Source: Pyrocephalus nanus
Lineage: Eukaryota > Chordata > Aves > Passeriformes > Tyrannidae
Length of the DNA: 64,000 bases
Assembly (NCBI GenBank): GCA_038380795.1
Contig: CM076259.1
Span: forward strand, 74,024,200-74,088,199
Direction of reading: 5' to 3'
Shown: positions 23,393-34,800 of the stretch, piece after piece
Numbering within the stretch: the stretch's first letter is position 1
Layout of the letters: the number at the start of each line of letters is the position of its first letter
The notes under the pieces: model-generated
Database searches by the model: none
What the model saw: the letters and a program-made list of their open reading frames with translations, nothing else
Told to the model about the DNA's origin: nothing
Program-made: the position numbers and the translations under genes

Positions 23393-23885
23393 AGATGATG
23401 TAACAGTTTGGGTTGGAAAGGAGGTTTAAAGGTCATCTAGTGCAACCAGCCCTACAATAAGCAGAATCTGGCACTTGCACTTGGGGTTGATGAATGCACA
23501 GCTCCCAAGTCTACCCAGATCTCTTCGTAAGACCTCTCTGCCCTTGAGAGAATCCACCACTCCTTCTTAGTTTAATATTATCAGCAAAATTCCTTTATGA
23601 ACAATTGATTCCTACATCTAGATAATTTATAAAAACATTAAAGAACACTGGCCCTAAAAGTGTAACAAGGTTAATAAACACTTTGCCAATTATTCTTTCT
23701 CTGTTCATAAACAACAAATCTAGAAGAGTTCTTTTCATGGTTGTCTTCCTTAATCCTGCTCCATGAAGTTATCTTCAACATGTTTCAGTGGTTTCCTGGA
23801 CCAGTTTGTATCTGCTGTATGATATTCCCACTTGATATCTGGGAACTTAAAATCACCCATAAGGACAAGGACAGCTGATCTACAG
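23386..23885 (-). mobile_element. CR1 LINE, internally deleted copy (copy B)
   Basis: Reading the minus strand from ~23,885, an endonuclease segment comes first (LMGDFKFPDIKWEY; GDFxxPDI is the conserved core of the CR1 apurinic-type endonuclease). The sequence then jumps near 23,690-23,640 into reverse transcriptase (FFNVFINYLDVGINCS, then FADNIKL where FADDTKL is expected). A second jump near 23,455 leads into the 3' untranslated end TTGCACTAGATGACCTTTAAACCTCCTTTCCAACCCAAACTG, ending at ~23,386. Two internal deletions have therefore condensed a >2-kb element into 500 bases. Its 3' end touches the 5' edge of copy A. Confidence 0.85.
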
Positions 23886-24704
23886 ATATCCCTTAATTCC
23901 TTGATTAAATATTAAGAACAAAGTCAACAAAATAAACCCATGATACTTTTCAGACATTATTTGCAAATCTGTGTTTACAAATAATGCTATTTCTTAATAT
24001 TATCATAGACATTACAGATTTTAATAGAATGCTTATAGTTCAAACTTTATAATAAGATTTTTATGTGAAAAGAAATGTGATTCTGCCTTTCCTAGGAAAG
24101 GTAGATTTAGGTAAGATGCAATTTCTATTGACAACTGTTATCAAACTTTATATTCAAATAGCAATAGAACCTTGCTAAATTGGACCAAAGATCTACTTAT
24201 TGTGGTCCCCATCATTGATTTTGTATTCTTTATTTACTTTATTCACTGATTTCTCCCCACTGGGACTTTCAGAGATTTGTTTTGGAAGGAGGTTTTTAGA
24301 CTTTTAGGGTGGTTTAAAAATTCTCCTGTTCTTAAAAGTGAAAAACAAGAAAGGCAGGAGTTGGTAACAAGTGAGATAAGAGATGGACCACTAAAAACAG
24401 CTACTAATAATCATAGCAGTAGTTGTCTTAATCTTATTTTTTATTAGTTTTGAAGAATTTAAAAATAAGCATTTTTCATTTATTTAACTTAAGAAACTCA
24501 ACAGAATCTCATTTGCAGCTGTCCAAAGATGTCTGCAACAGACCTATTTTGGCTCAAAAAAGATCAATATTTGACCACTAATTATTTGCAAAACTACATC
24601 TTACTTGGCCTGATACCTTCTGTGCTTTTGATAATTCAGTACCATAGAAATACAAAATATTTAACAGAACTTTGTGGGAAAAGGTAGGAGGTAAAGCAAG
24701 AGAT

Positions 24705-24722
24705 AAGGCAAGGCAAGGCAAG
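24705..24722. repeat. (AAGGC)n short tandem repeat
   Basis: Three to four uninterrupted AAGGC units. Confidence 0.85.
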
Positions 24723-24779
24723 CAACCCTTCAACTGTAAACCCCTCCTAGTAGTGTGAAAATGGAAAACGTCTCACACT

Positions 24780-24824
24780 GTATATATTTACATATATATA
24801 TCTCACGCACACATATATATGTGC
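24780..24824. repeat. TA-rich repeat with 14-bp perfect palindrome
   Basis: Alternating TA tracts surround CACATATATATGTG (24,810-24,823), which equals its own complement. It is a likely cruciform-prone or easily unwound site; nothing suggests a function. Confidence 0.85.
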
Positions 24825-26417
24825 ATAAAATTAAAATTCCATAGCTCTATAAAGAAGTCTGTATCAGTACAGCTATTCTTTGATAATTTTGGAATAATAA
24901 CTTTGTTTTACATTCCCACTTGTGTCCACTGCAAAACCTTATGAAACAGTTATACTTTTTCACTGAAAATTGTATGCAAAATATTTGTTATTTCTATTTT
25001 CTGTTTTCTCATTTTATTAATTTATTTATTTTTCAAAAATTCATTCTTTTTCATTGTTTCTGACCAAGACATTATCAACACTACCTATTAATCAAAAACT
25101 TTACAATAAAAAGCTTTTCTATTTTTTTTCTTCATGTTTATGCATGCATTTAAAATATTTCTAACGAGGTCAACAAAATGTAGTCTCCAGGCACTTTAAG
25201 CTGGCACTTTCTGGACTCTCACTCATAATTGCCAGGTAATTTACATTTGACCTGCACCTCCAAGTCAGAATGTTAATGCGTTTTGCAAGGTGAATTCAAA
25301 CCAGTCCTTAATTAGGGTGCCAGATAGGATGAGCCATATTTTATCTGGAATATAACCTCAGCATTTCTGAATAATAGAATTAATGTGCAGGATCATAAAA
25401 TATGCATTGGTAAGCACTTCCTCTTTTATAGAATAGTAATGAATTGGTATTTGAAAAACTGAAGGCTTTCATCATCAACTATTGTTGAGACATATATATA
25501 CATAAATGTGCACACATGTATCAGGCTGGTAGGAAAAAACAAATGCAGATGGACTGAAATTCTGTTTATGATTATTTATCTAAAAATCCCAGTACCTAGG
25601 AGTGCCACAGTAAGTAGTAATGGCTGATTGCCCAAAAAGAAAGTGAATTACTTTTTTCTCATCTAAGGAGTTTAATTTATTTATTTTGAAGTATTTTACT
25701 ATGTATTTTTTGCATTACTTCTATACATATTTACAAAAAGATTAAGAATGAAAATCATCATAACTAATCAACCACCTACAACTGATGGACATATAATTTG
25801 AGCGTAACTCAGTAACTGAGTAATTCAGTTCTTCAAGTTTTTACCATATGTTTAGCCTTTCATGTATTTTGTGAATATTGCTAATTTTTTAGGATTTAAA
25901 GGAAATAGCTAAACAAGCAAATTAATTAACAAGTAACAACATGAAGATTCTCCTGCTTGGTAGCCCTATAAAGCTCATTATTTTCTACACACACATAGGT
26001 TTTGTATTTTCTGACTAACAAGAAATGGCTTTAGGGAGCCACTGCCACATGCAACAACATAAAAAGAAAGGAAGGAGTCTTTAAGCTTCCAGTGGGAAAC
26101 ACAGAGGGAAGAAACAGTAGTAGACCTAGGACACATAGCAAGGGATCATCTCAGGGTAAAGTGGAGCTGGTTTTTATTTTTTAAGGAGATCAATCATATC
26201 ACTGAAATAAGATTTTATTTATTATTTTTCTTTATTTTTCCTCTTATTTATTTTCTTTGAAGTGTCTCTGATTGATCTTTCCCTTGTAGAACCACCCTTG
26301 TCCTTCTTGGTAGTATCTGTGGAAGAATGAGAAACTGTATTCTGAAATTAAAATTGAAGTTTGAGAACTAAAAGGTTTAAACATGAAAACTTTCAAAATA
26401 GATGACTAAACCCATTA

Positions 26418-26464
26418 ATAGTTTTATAATAATAATTATAATAATAACAATAATAATAATAATA
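26418..26464. repeat. (TAA)n microsatellite
   Basis: ATAATAATAATTATAATAATAACAATAATAATAATAATA with two interruptions. Confidence 0.92.
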
Positions 26465-27049
26465 GCTCCAATGCATTTGGGGTATATTCTTTAGTAACAC
26501 TAGAAATGTTTTGAATAACATCTAAAACCCCCAAACAGCTAAAAAGTTACACTTCTTTTTGAAAATGCTTTTATCTGAACTAATTCTGCCAGTGAAGTAT
26601 CATTACTCTGAAAATTCCCTCCTTCAAAAACCTCTAGACTATGACCTTAGACTTCATATATTGGATCAAAGACACATTGTACTAATAAATTCTTTGAGGA
26701 AAAATCAGGTCCTCAAAATATCTCTTTTTAGGTCTACATTTTATGAAGTGAATTTACATCAAGCACTGGCATTTCATAAAGATAGAAAAAGATAGAATTT
26801 TCTATTTGTAATAGCTAATTCTCTGAGATATTTTTGTTTTCAGTTTCATGTAATTTTGTATACACGGGAAAAAAAGGAAATAATTTCTCTGACATAATTT
26901 TGTCTCTTTTTCTAAACTACTGAATTAAATTACTGAATTAAAGCATGAATTTCAGCTATTTCAAATACCTTCTGTTTTGGCATGGTAAGAGTTCTTTACA
27001 GAAATCCTATTCAGATCCCTTTTTAGATAGCATGTGAAATTCCTCTAGT

Positions 27050-27052
<3 letters not shown>

Positions 27053-27087
<35 letters not shown>
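27053..27087. repeat. Long poly(A) run (A35)
   Basis: Thirty-five consecutive A residues, the longest homopolymer in the window. No CR1, SINE or processed-gene sequence precedes it, and CR1 and TguSINE1-type elements do not end in poly(A), so it is most simply a mononucleotide microsatellite. Assembly length error is likely at such a run. Confidence 0.95.
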
Positions 27088-27089
<2 letters not shown>

Positions 27090-27914
27090 CAGATTTCTAA
27101 AGTAGAAAGGGCAAGGGAGCTGCACCAGGAGCCAAAACTCTCCAATGAGGGACAAATTATTTGTTTTCTAGTTTTAGGGACTTTCAGGTTCAATATTATA
27201 TGATCCTATATAGGTCTAAATATTAAAAGCATATCAGGTCTCCATATATAACTCAGTGCAAAGGCTCAGAGCAAGTTATTAATTTTCTGAATTAATTTCT
27301 GAAGCTACTTATCTGCCCAGGGAATGATTGCTTCTAAAGGAAGTTGTGGCTGTCATGATTGATTTCATGGAACTCAAAGTTAAATTTTACCTAGCTCATC
27401 TATCAAATATATTGTACGTTGAAAAGAGGATATTACATACAGAGCAGAAATATGCTATTAACTTCTGTGCAGCACAGTGCATCACATGTATGTGGTGCTG
27501 TTTGGTTTTGTTGCTCAAAGTCTAACCTCCCACAGAAAAACACAATAATTTTCTTTTTGAGTTAATGGTTTGAGACAGAAAGAGTAAATCAAATTATTAT
27601 GGTAACTGAAGCAGTGACAACACTGAAAGGAACAGATCTTTTTTTCCATCTGTTCATAAGGATATGAATACAAATAAGAGAACCATAGCATGGGGGTATT
27701 TCACTGAACTAAGTTATTACTTGGAAATGTAAACAAAACTGTCATTCTAAAGGATTTTGGTTTGCGTAATCTACTGGTCTTCAACCTTAAACTACACTGA
27801 CTAAATATAATTCTGTGAATACGTAAATAGCAGATTTCCATGGAAATTTACTCCAGAAATATGTATGCGATGTATGTAAGACTTAAGTAAATATCTAGGA
27901 ACTGATTATGACAA

Positions 27915-28806
27915 AACTGGAAGGAGCTGTTGACTTCCTTGAAGGCAGGTAAACCCTGTAGAGAGAGCTCAACAAATTAGGAGACTGGGGAAGCACCAAC
28001 CATAAGTTCAACAAGGGCAAGTGCAGGATTCTGCACCTGGGATGGGGCAACCCCGGATATTGTACAGGCTGCGGAATGAAATGCTGAAGAGCAGTGCAGC
28101 AGAAAGGGACTGGGGGTTTTGGGTTGACAGCATGTTGAATATGAGTCCACAGTGAGATCTGGTAGCCAAAAGGACCAGCCATGTCCAAGGGTGGATCAAG
28201 CACGGTATCACCAGCTGGACAAGAGAGGTGATTGTTCCTCTCCACTCTCTGCACTGCTGTGGCCTCACCTCAAGTACTGTGTGCAGGTTTGGTTATAGCA
28301 ATATAAAAAAGACATTAGGTTATTATAAAGTTTAAAGAGGAGGGCAGCAAAGATGATGAAGGGCCTGTAGGGGAAGTCGTATGAGGAGTGGCTGAGGTCA
28401 CTTGGTCTGTTTAGCCCAGAGAGGAGGAGACTGAGGGGAGACCTAATCACAGCACACAACTTTCTCATGAGGTGAAGAGGAGGGGCAGGCACTGATCTCT
28501 TCTCTTGGGTGAGCAACTACAGGACTTGGGCAACACCAAGAAGCTGTGTCAGGGTAGTTCAGATTGGACATAAGATTTTCACTGAGGGGTCATTTGGGCA
28601 CTGGAACAGGCTCCCCAGAGACGTGGTCACAGCACCAAGCCTCATAGAGTTCAAGAAGCATTTGAACAACACTCTCAGGCACACAGGGTGTGATTTTTGG
28701 GATAGTCCTGCACAGGATCAGGAGTTGCACTCAATCCTAGTAGATGCCTTCCAACTCAAGATATTCTATGATTGTATGGTTTTATGGTTCCATGGCTCTA
28801 TGATAT
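27915..28806 (+). mobile_element. CR1 LINE, 3' third
   Basis: The copy begins within the reverse-transcriptase C-terminal region. Landmarks are GAGCTGTTGACTTCCTTGAAGGCAGG, then AAGTTCAACAAGGGCAAGTGCAGGATTCTGCACCTGGG (the [13 protein letters not shown] block), then TGGCCTCACCTCAAGTACTGTGTGCAGGTTTGG, AGCCCAGAGAGGAGGAGACTGAGGGGAGACC and GCACTGGAACAGGCTCCCCAGAGACGTGGTCACAGC. It ends with ATATTCTATGATTGTATGGTTTTATGG, an octamer-type 3' terminus. A plus-strand frame at 28,509-28,886 covers the last coding part, but upstream frames are broken. Sequence is better preserved than most other copies here. Confidence 0.94.
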
Positions 28807-28809
28807 TTC

Positions 28810-31800
28810 AGGTGAGGAAGCTCCTTCATCTGGGCAAGTTTTCAAACTATAAGGAAAGTAATTCAGGTGTTTATGAATTTACATAAAAGAAGACTAATGA
28901 GCATGGGTAAGTGAAAGCATCAAAAGATTGGATTATTAAAACAAAGTTACTCCCCAGACAATTATTTTGATGGCTAAATGTGTGCCTCAGGGCTAGCTGA
29001 TGCAGATTACTTGTACTGTGACCCTTCAGGTTCATTTGTACAGACATTACAAAGTAGATTAATTAGAAGATTCATATTCTAGAATAGAATTTTAGGTTTT
29101 ACAAAATTTGAGTCCAAAATTTTAACCATGAAAGGAATTGAGTCTCCATTCATCATTTTTTCTCCCTGTATTCCAGAGCTTCTCCAGAATTCTCACTTAT
29201 CCATATGCAGAGAAATTTATTCATTTTCAGAAGTGATTCTTCACAGAGCAAAAACAGGTTGAAAAATTTATCTATACTGAAGTTTTGGAAGGAAAAATAA
29301 ACCTAGTTTATATATATACCCTCCTTAAGACTGGGCAGGGGCAGTCTGCTTTCCTGCTTTCTGAGACAGGCCTTTTGTGAAAGGTCTTTGTTATTTTCTT
29401 AAAGAAGTAGAACTTTAATAGAAATTTCAAATGCTTTTTTCTTTTTTGACATATTTAGTAGGTAGTAGCCTAATCAGAGAGACAGAGCCAATAATTCATT
29501 TCTTTTAGTGCTTTTAGCAAAGCAAGAAATTACAATGCATAAATATATGTCTATATATTGCCCTGTGTTTTTGCAGTTCATGGATATCAGTTATAGTTAC
29601 TGGTGCTATAACTGTGTCAGGACTATGGTACTATGTTAACTGAACTTTTGGACTTGGTAGGTTGTTTGCTCTTAGTCATCTTCATTGTTCCGCAACTCTT
29701 TCTCAAATTGTTTACATATTAGCATATACAATCCCAATACTAGAAGCTCAGGACAAAGTTAACCTCGTCCATTGTTCTGACTCTGACAGGATGATATGAT
29801 TAGAGAAAACATACAAACCCACAAAAAATACATTGTAATCCTTTCCTCATGATCCTCCAGGATCCTCTTCTCACTTCATTATTAAACAGATAAGGACTTC
29901 TTGGCTAGATTTTACATCTACATGTTTTTATATGCCAATCTTCATTGGTTCAGTCTTCCTTGAATATTTCTACACATTTTATGCATACTTTTTGCATCTT
30001 CAGCAATGGGTTATTAAAACAAAGAAAAATATTCTTTTATTTGAATAAAGATCAATTAGGGAAAGAAAGATAGTCTTGAACAGTCTAGAGGACAAAAAGT
30101 TCGTGATGGCATTCGTAAGTGGTTAGGACAGAAATATTTCTTAGAAATGTCTCATAACAAAACTTCTGCATTACTCAGAGAAAATAAAAATACCCTGAGG
30201 CAGAAGGACTGTTCACCAAAAATTTTATTCTATTTAATAAAATATTTAAAATAGACTTAAAGAATAATGTTTAGAATTAGTTACTAAAGAAATTGAAATT
30301 AGTGATTAAGCATAAATGGTCAATAATTTAGATTTGATGTTCGGGGTGGGTTTAGAGCATATGGGTTTAAGGTAAACCACAAATGTTTAGAATAGTGTTC
30401 ATAATTTTCTGTTTGTACTAAGTTTTTTTAGTATTTTTGTTAACCAATAATCATTTCAACAAAGGAAAAATTACAGTGATTTTTTTTGTACAGATTTGAA
30501 CCCAATTATTTTAAAATATTAATAATGGTCTGAGACCCACCTACCGTTAATTATTATTGGAGACATAATAAAATCATTGAGCTATTTCCAGGTTTTCATG
30601 AAGAAAATATAGTCTTCAAAGATGTATGTGTCAGATAAATGAAATATAGTTTTATTTAAAATGAAATGGTATTGCAAGACAATTAAGCTATGAAAATATT
30701 TTTCATTGCAGACCAAAACTAAGCAATTTTTCTTTGTCATGTAGAGTGTTGTCATCTATTTTAACTGTGTGTGCATAATGAATATTAGTGATCTGACAAA
30801 GTCACTGAATTTATCTGGTTTTGACAACCATTTTGCTTTTAAATATAAATTCATGACAAGTACTCAATCTTTCCATGCTAAAATAAAACATACATTAGTA
30901 TAAAAATTCTAATCCATGTTTACTGGAATCAGGGATATTTTGTGTTAAAATTACTCATCTGTGAATAAGAAATAGTGTTTAGAACTTGTTAATGTTGTGT
31001 CCAGAACCTTGAATTCGCTATTCCAGACATGCCTGGTAACTGTTTCACAGTGATTTGTAGTTAGTTCAAGCACTCTACTAAGAACCACTATTTTCCTTTT
31101 TTATTTTGTCTTTTATCTTTTGCCTCTCATAATTACTTCAGTCTCTAAATATAGAAAGTCAAATTATATAAATGGAAAACATTTTATAACTGTGAGCAGA
31201 AAAACACATTATACTTTGTTTTTGTTAATTTTTTTAAATAAAACTGAACACCTCCCCCAAAAAATCTTGCAATATATTGTGAGCGTTGTCCTTAAACTTG
31301 GACTCACAGACATTAGAAATGTCTGTCTGTGAAGATTTTCACATGTACAAAATTTGTAGAAAGCTTGATTTTTAAATTTTTTTTCTCATTTTGTTAAATG
31401 AAAGATATTTATTCAAATTTCTATTTATTATTTTGTGCAGGAAGTTATAATCCAAAATAAAGTGTGAACTGAAAATGCACATCAAAATTAAAAATTAATA
31501 TTTTATAATTTTTTAAAAATGAGATGGTTAAGTATAGTCTGAAAAATTTGTCAACTATATTTTGGCTGAAATGCCTACAAGAAGGACTTTTGGTAAAACT
31601 AGAATTTTTGTCTAGCAATTTTTTTTTCTTTTTAGAAAAGTACAGAACTAACTTAGAGTTTCATATGCAAATGCAGCAAAATGCAAAACTGTTATTTTAG
31701 TATTAAAGAGGATTGTTCTATCTCTTTGGCAACAGTCTTTTACTCTGAGCACAATGAAGTATCACTGAAAAAAACCCTAAGTTAAATTATTCAACTTTCC

Positions 31801-34800
31801 TGAATTCTTAAGCTTTTATCTCCTTACTCCTTGAGTCTGCTCATAATTTCCATTATTTCCCTAACTCCAAAACAGCTTTAACCTTCATTAATTCAGTTTT
31901 CACTGCATCTCTCTAAAACAGATTAGCAGTTTAGTAAAGACTGAAAGTTTTTATTCTATTATTAACTCTGATATTCAGCAAGAAACCCTGAGCAAGAATA
32001 AGGCTTCAAGTATCCTAGACACAGTGAAAAAAATAGAGTCCCTACTCTAGAAATATTTAAGCTGTGTACTGTCAGTGTTTACTTTTCTTCCACAGTATGA
32101 GTAATAAAATAACTTTTTACCTATCGTGAAAAAAATACAGTGAAATTCTTTTCCTTCATTGAAGCTATTGATTCATTTTAGCTGGATAATTGGTCCCAAG
32201 AGACTTGATCAGAAACTGAAAAAATTCCTGTGTCTCATTAAGTGTTTTAATTTAGCAACCTTGCAGTACAGTTGTAAAAAATTACCTGCCTTGGCATATG
32301 AGCTACTCAATGACTGATGACAATTAAAAAAAAAACAAAACACAAAAAAACCAAAACAGCCTTTATTGCTACTTTATTTTTCTTTAAAGAAAAAAAGAAG
32401 GTAGACCTTGTCTTATGCATTCAGTATCAGAAATTCCTTTTAATTTAATCAAAAATTCTAATTTGGACCTGAAAAATTTACAGAAAACACATTCATAAAA
32501 GGTTTAATTTCCTTCTGGGAAAGGAAATGGCAAATCATCGCATCTTGAGCTTCTATTATTTATTAGACCATTACAAGCATAACAGACCCAAAAAGAGAAG
32601 CCAGAAGTGCCCTTTTGCATGTGAGTGCCTTAGCCAGAACTTCATAAGTAATTTATAAGGATACATTAAACTTTATTTTTAGTTTAAAAGTACTAAATCT
32701 TGAAAAAGTTGCTGCATTGAGTTTGAAAGGTTCCTTTTTCTAGCTTTGTTTTTGGTCTCAGTTGCTCCTGGATGCTTGTTTGCTCAGGCGCTGTGTTTGA
32801 ACGTCTATTTACGTGGAATGACTACTTTTTAATGAAATTTTGTTGTCTTGGGATGTGGAGGATGTATCTTTAAAACCCATAAATGTCATCTCTATCTCAG
32901 GACAACATTCTTACTGTTAACACCCTATATGAAAGAGACCAGCATCAGCACAACCAAAACGGAGGTTGAAAGGAATCAAAAGTGTCATACAGACTACAAG
33001 TACCTTCCCACTAATTCTAGAACATAACAGACCTTATGTGAAAAAGAATTTAATATATTCATGGACCACAGTACTTCTACATGTAGGACTTTAAGTAGAA
33101 GCACCTCAAGATACCCAAGAGTTGACTGAAGATTTAGTCAAGACTTCTCGGAACAAAACTTAGGGCCATTTAAATTCCTAAGTCTGCATGTAAATTAACT
33201 TCATAGATCACTATTTGTTCCCACATCACCAAGGGAAGAAAAATAGCTTTTAAAGAATTCCATTGACACACAGCCACAAATAAGACCATCAGCAATTAAG
33301 GGCTTCTGCAATTATGTATGCTAGAGATCGTGTAAATTTTGTACTCACAGAAAATCAAGAACATTAACTGAGAAGATAAAGCAAAATTATCTGAAACTCA
33401 CTTTGAACATTTTGTGTTATTTCCTATTGCAATATCTCCTATAGACCCAGACTGTGAAATGGCTTGTCAGACCATAACAGTGTGATGAACTGACTAAAAT
33501 TTTATGGCCTGATTTGAGCAAAGTTCCAGTTTCAGACATTACAGAAAGTTTTTAAATTTGTGAACATTTATCTTGTGAATTTTTACAAGGTAATGAATTT
33601 AATAATTGGACTGGTTAAGGTACTTAAATTCAATCAAGACAAGGCTGCTGAAGCCGTTTGTGTCTTTGTTAGAAAAGAAACAAAACAAAATAAATTTTGT
33701 TTTCATTTCATATGAGTTATGATACCACTTTAGAAGAAATTTTAAAGCCAAGTTTTAGAAGAAATTTTAAAACTGAGCTTTAGAAAATTCTGTGCAAAGA
33801 GTTCTGCTGGCTGGTACACAAACACTCTTTCCACGGTATCTTTTAAGTTAAGGAAGTGGTATATCTTCATAAGACACATTTTGTGCAAAGACAAAAAAAA
33901 TAAGGGTTGCTCCAACTGTAGTGTTTAAGCTCCCTTTTCGTCATCAGCTAATAAAATTCAGGATTCTAAATTTTTTTCATCAGTAAAAGATTCAGCTCTG
34001 TCAGCCAAATAATTTGGAATGATTTACCAGGCCCATTTCTTGTCTAACACAATAGAATGCATCCTATATGCCTTTAGTTCCTTTTGTAATTTTCTCCTTC
34101 AATTTCTTGATAAAACAGCATCCCTTCTTTTTTTCTACTGCTTGTTTTCCAGCTGAGATATTACTGTTTCTATTTCTATCCAGAATTCTTTACTAGACTT
34201 ATTTCCATGATTACTATTCACTTTTTGGTCTTTCTGAGGAAATAGATGCTGTATTTCTTGAAGCTGTAGGAAGAATTGGAAGTAAATTTTATTTTAACTT
34301 TTATAATTACAACATCTCATGTAAACCACTTTTGTCAGTTTTCCCTTGTTGAAAACAGGGAAATGAAGGACAGTTTCCCTATTACATTCTCAGCTACCAC
34401 AAAATGAACCCCTTAAATGAAAGTCATTGAACCGATTAAAATATCAGAAGGTGATACACAGAGACTTACACTTCTAAGCTGCAGTTAATATGGTCCTAAA
34501 AAGCATTTGAATCTCAGTGTTGAAATTCTATTACTCTCAGTCACATATCTGATTACAGTTGACAAATGCAGATAAAACTAAGTTATTCTTATGACTAGTG
34601 ATAAACCCTTAAATCCAAGCTCTCCTACTGATAGTGGTCTAAGGTTATTATTTTATCCTTCTTTATGATTAACCTTTTTGTCTTTAAAACTAAAGGTATG
34701 TCTACAGGGAGTGGAGGACAGCTGTGATAACAGAATTGAGGGAAGAGTGTTTCACATTTGATTCTGCAATAGCTTATGTGCAGTACTAAAATGTGTAAGT

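Larger units (their letters stand above)
23890..27910. other. Unique A/T-rich DNA with simple repeats
   Basis: No gene, RNA or transposon was recognised. The stretch contains an AAGGC pentamer repeat, a TA-rich palindromic cluster, a TAA trinucleotide repeat and a 35-base poly(A) run, listed separately. A 13-base tandem duplication (TTACTGAATTAAA) lies near 26,919-26,945. Confidence 0.5.

Noticed and set aside
27895..28516. Several 80-120 codon minus-strand frames
   Set aside because: They are antisense shadows of the plus-strand CR1 element.
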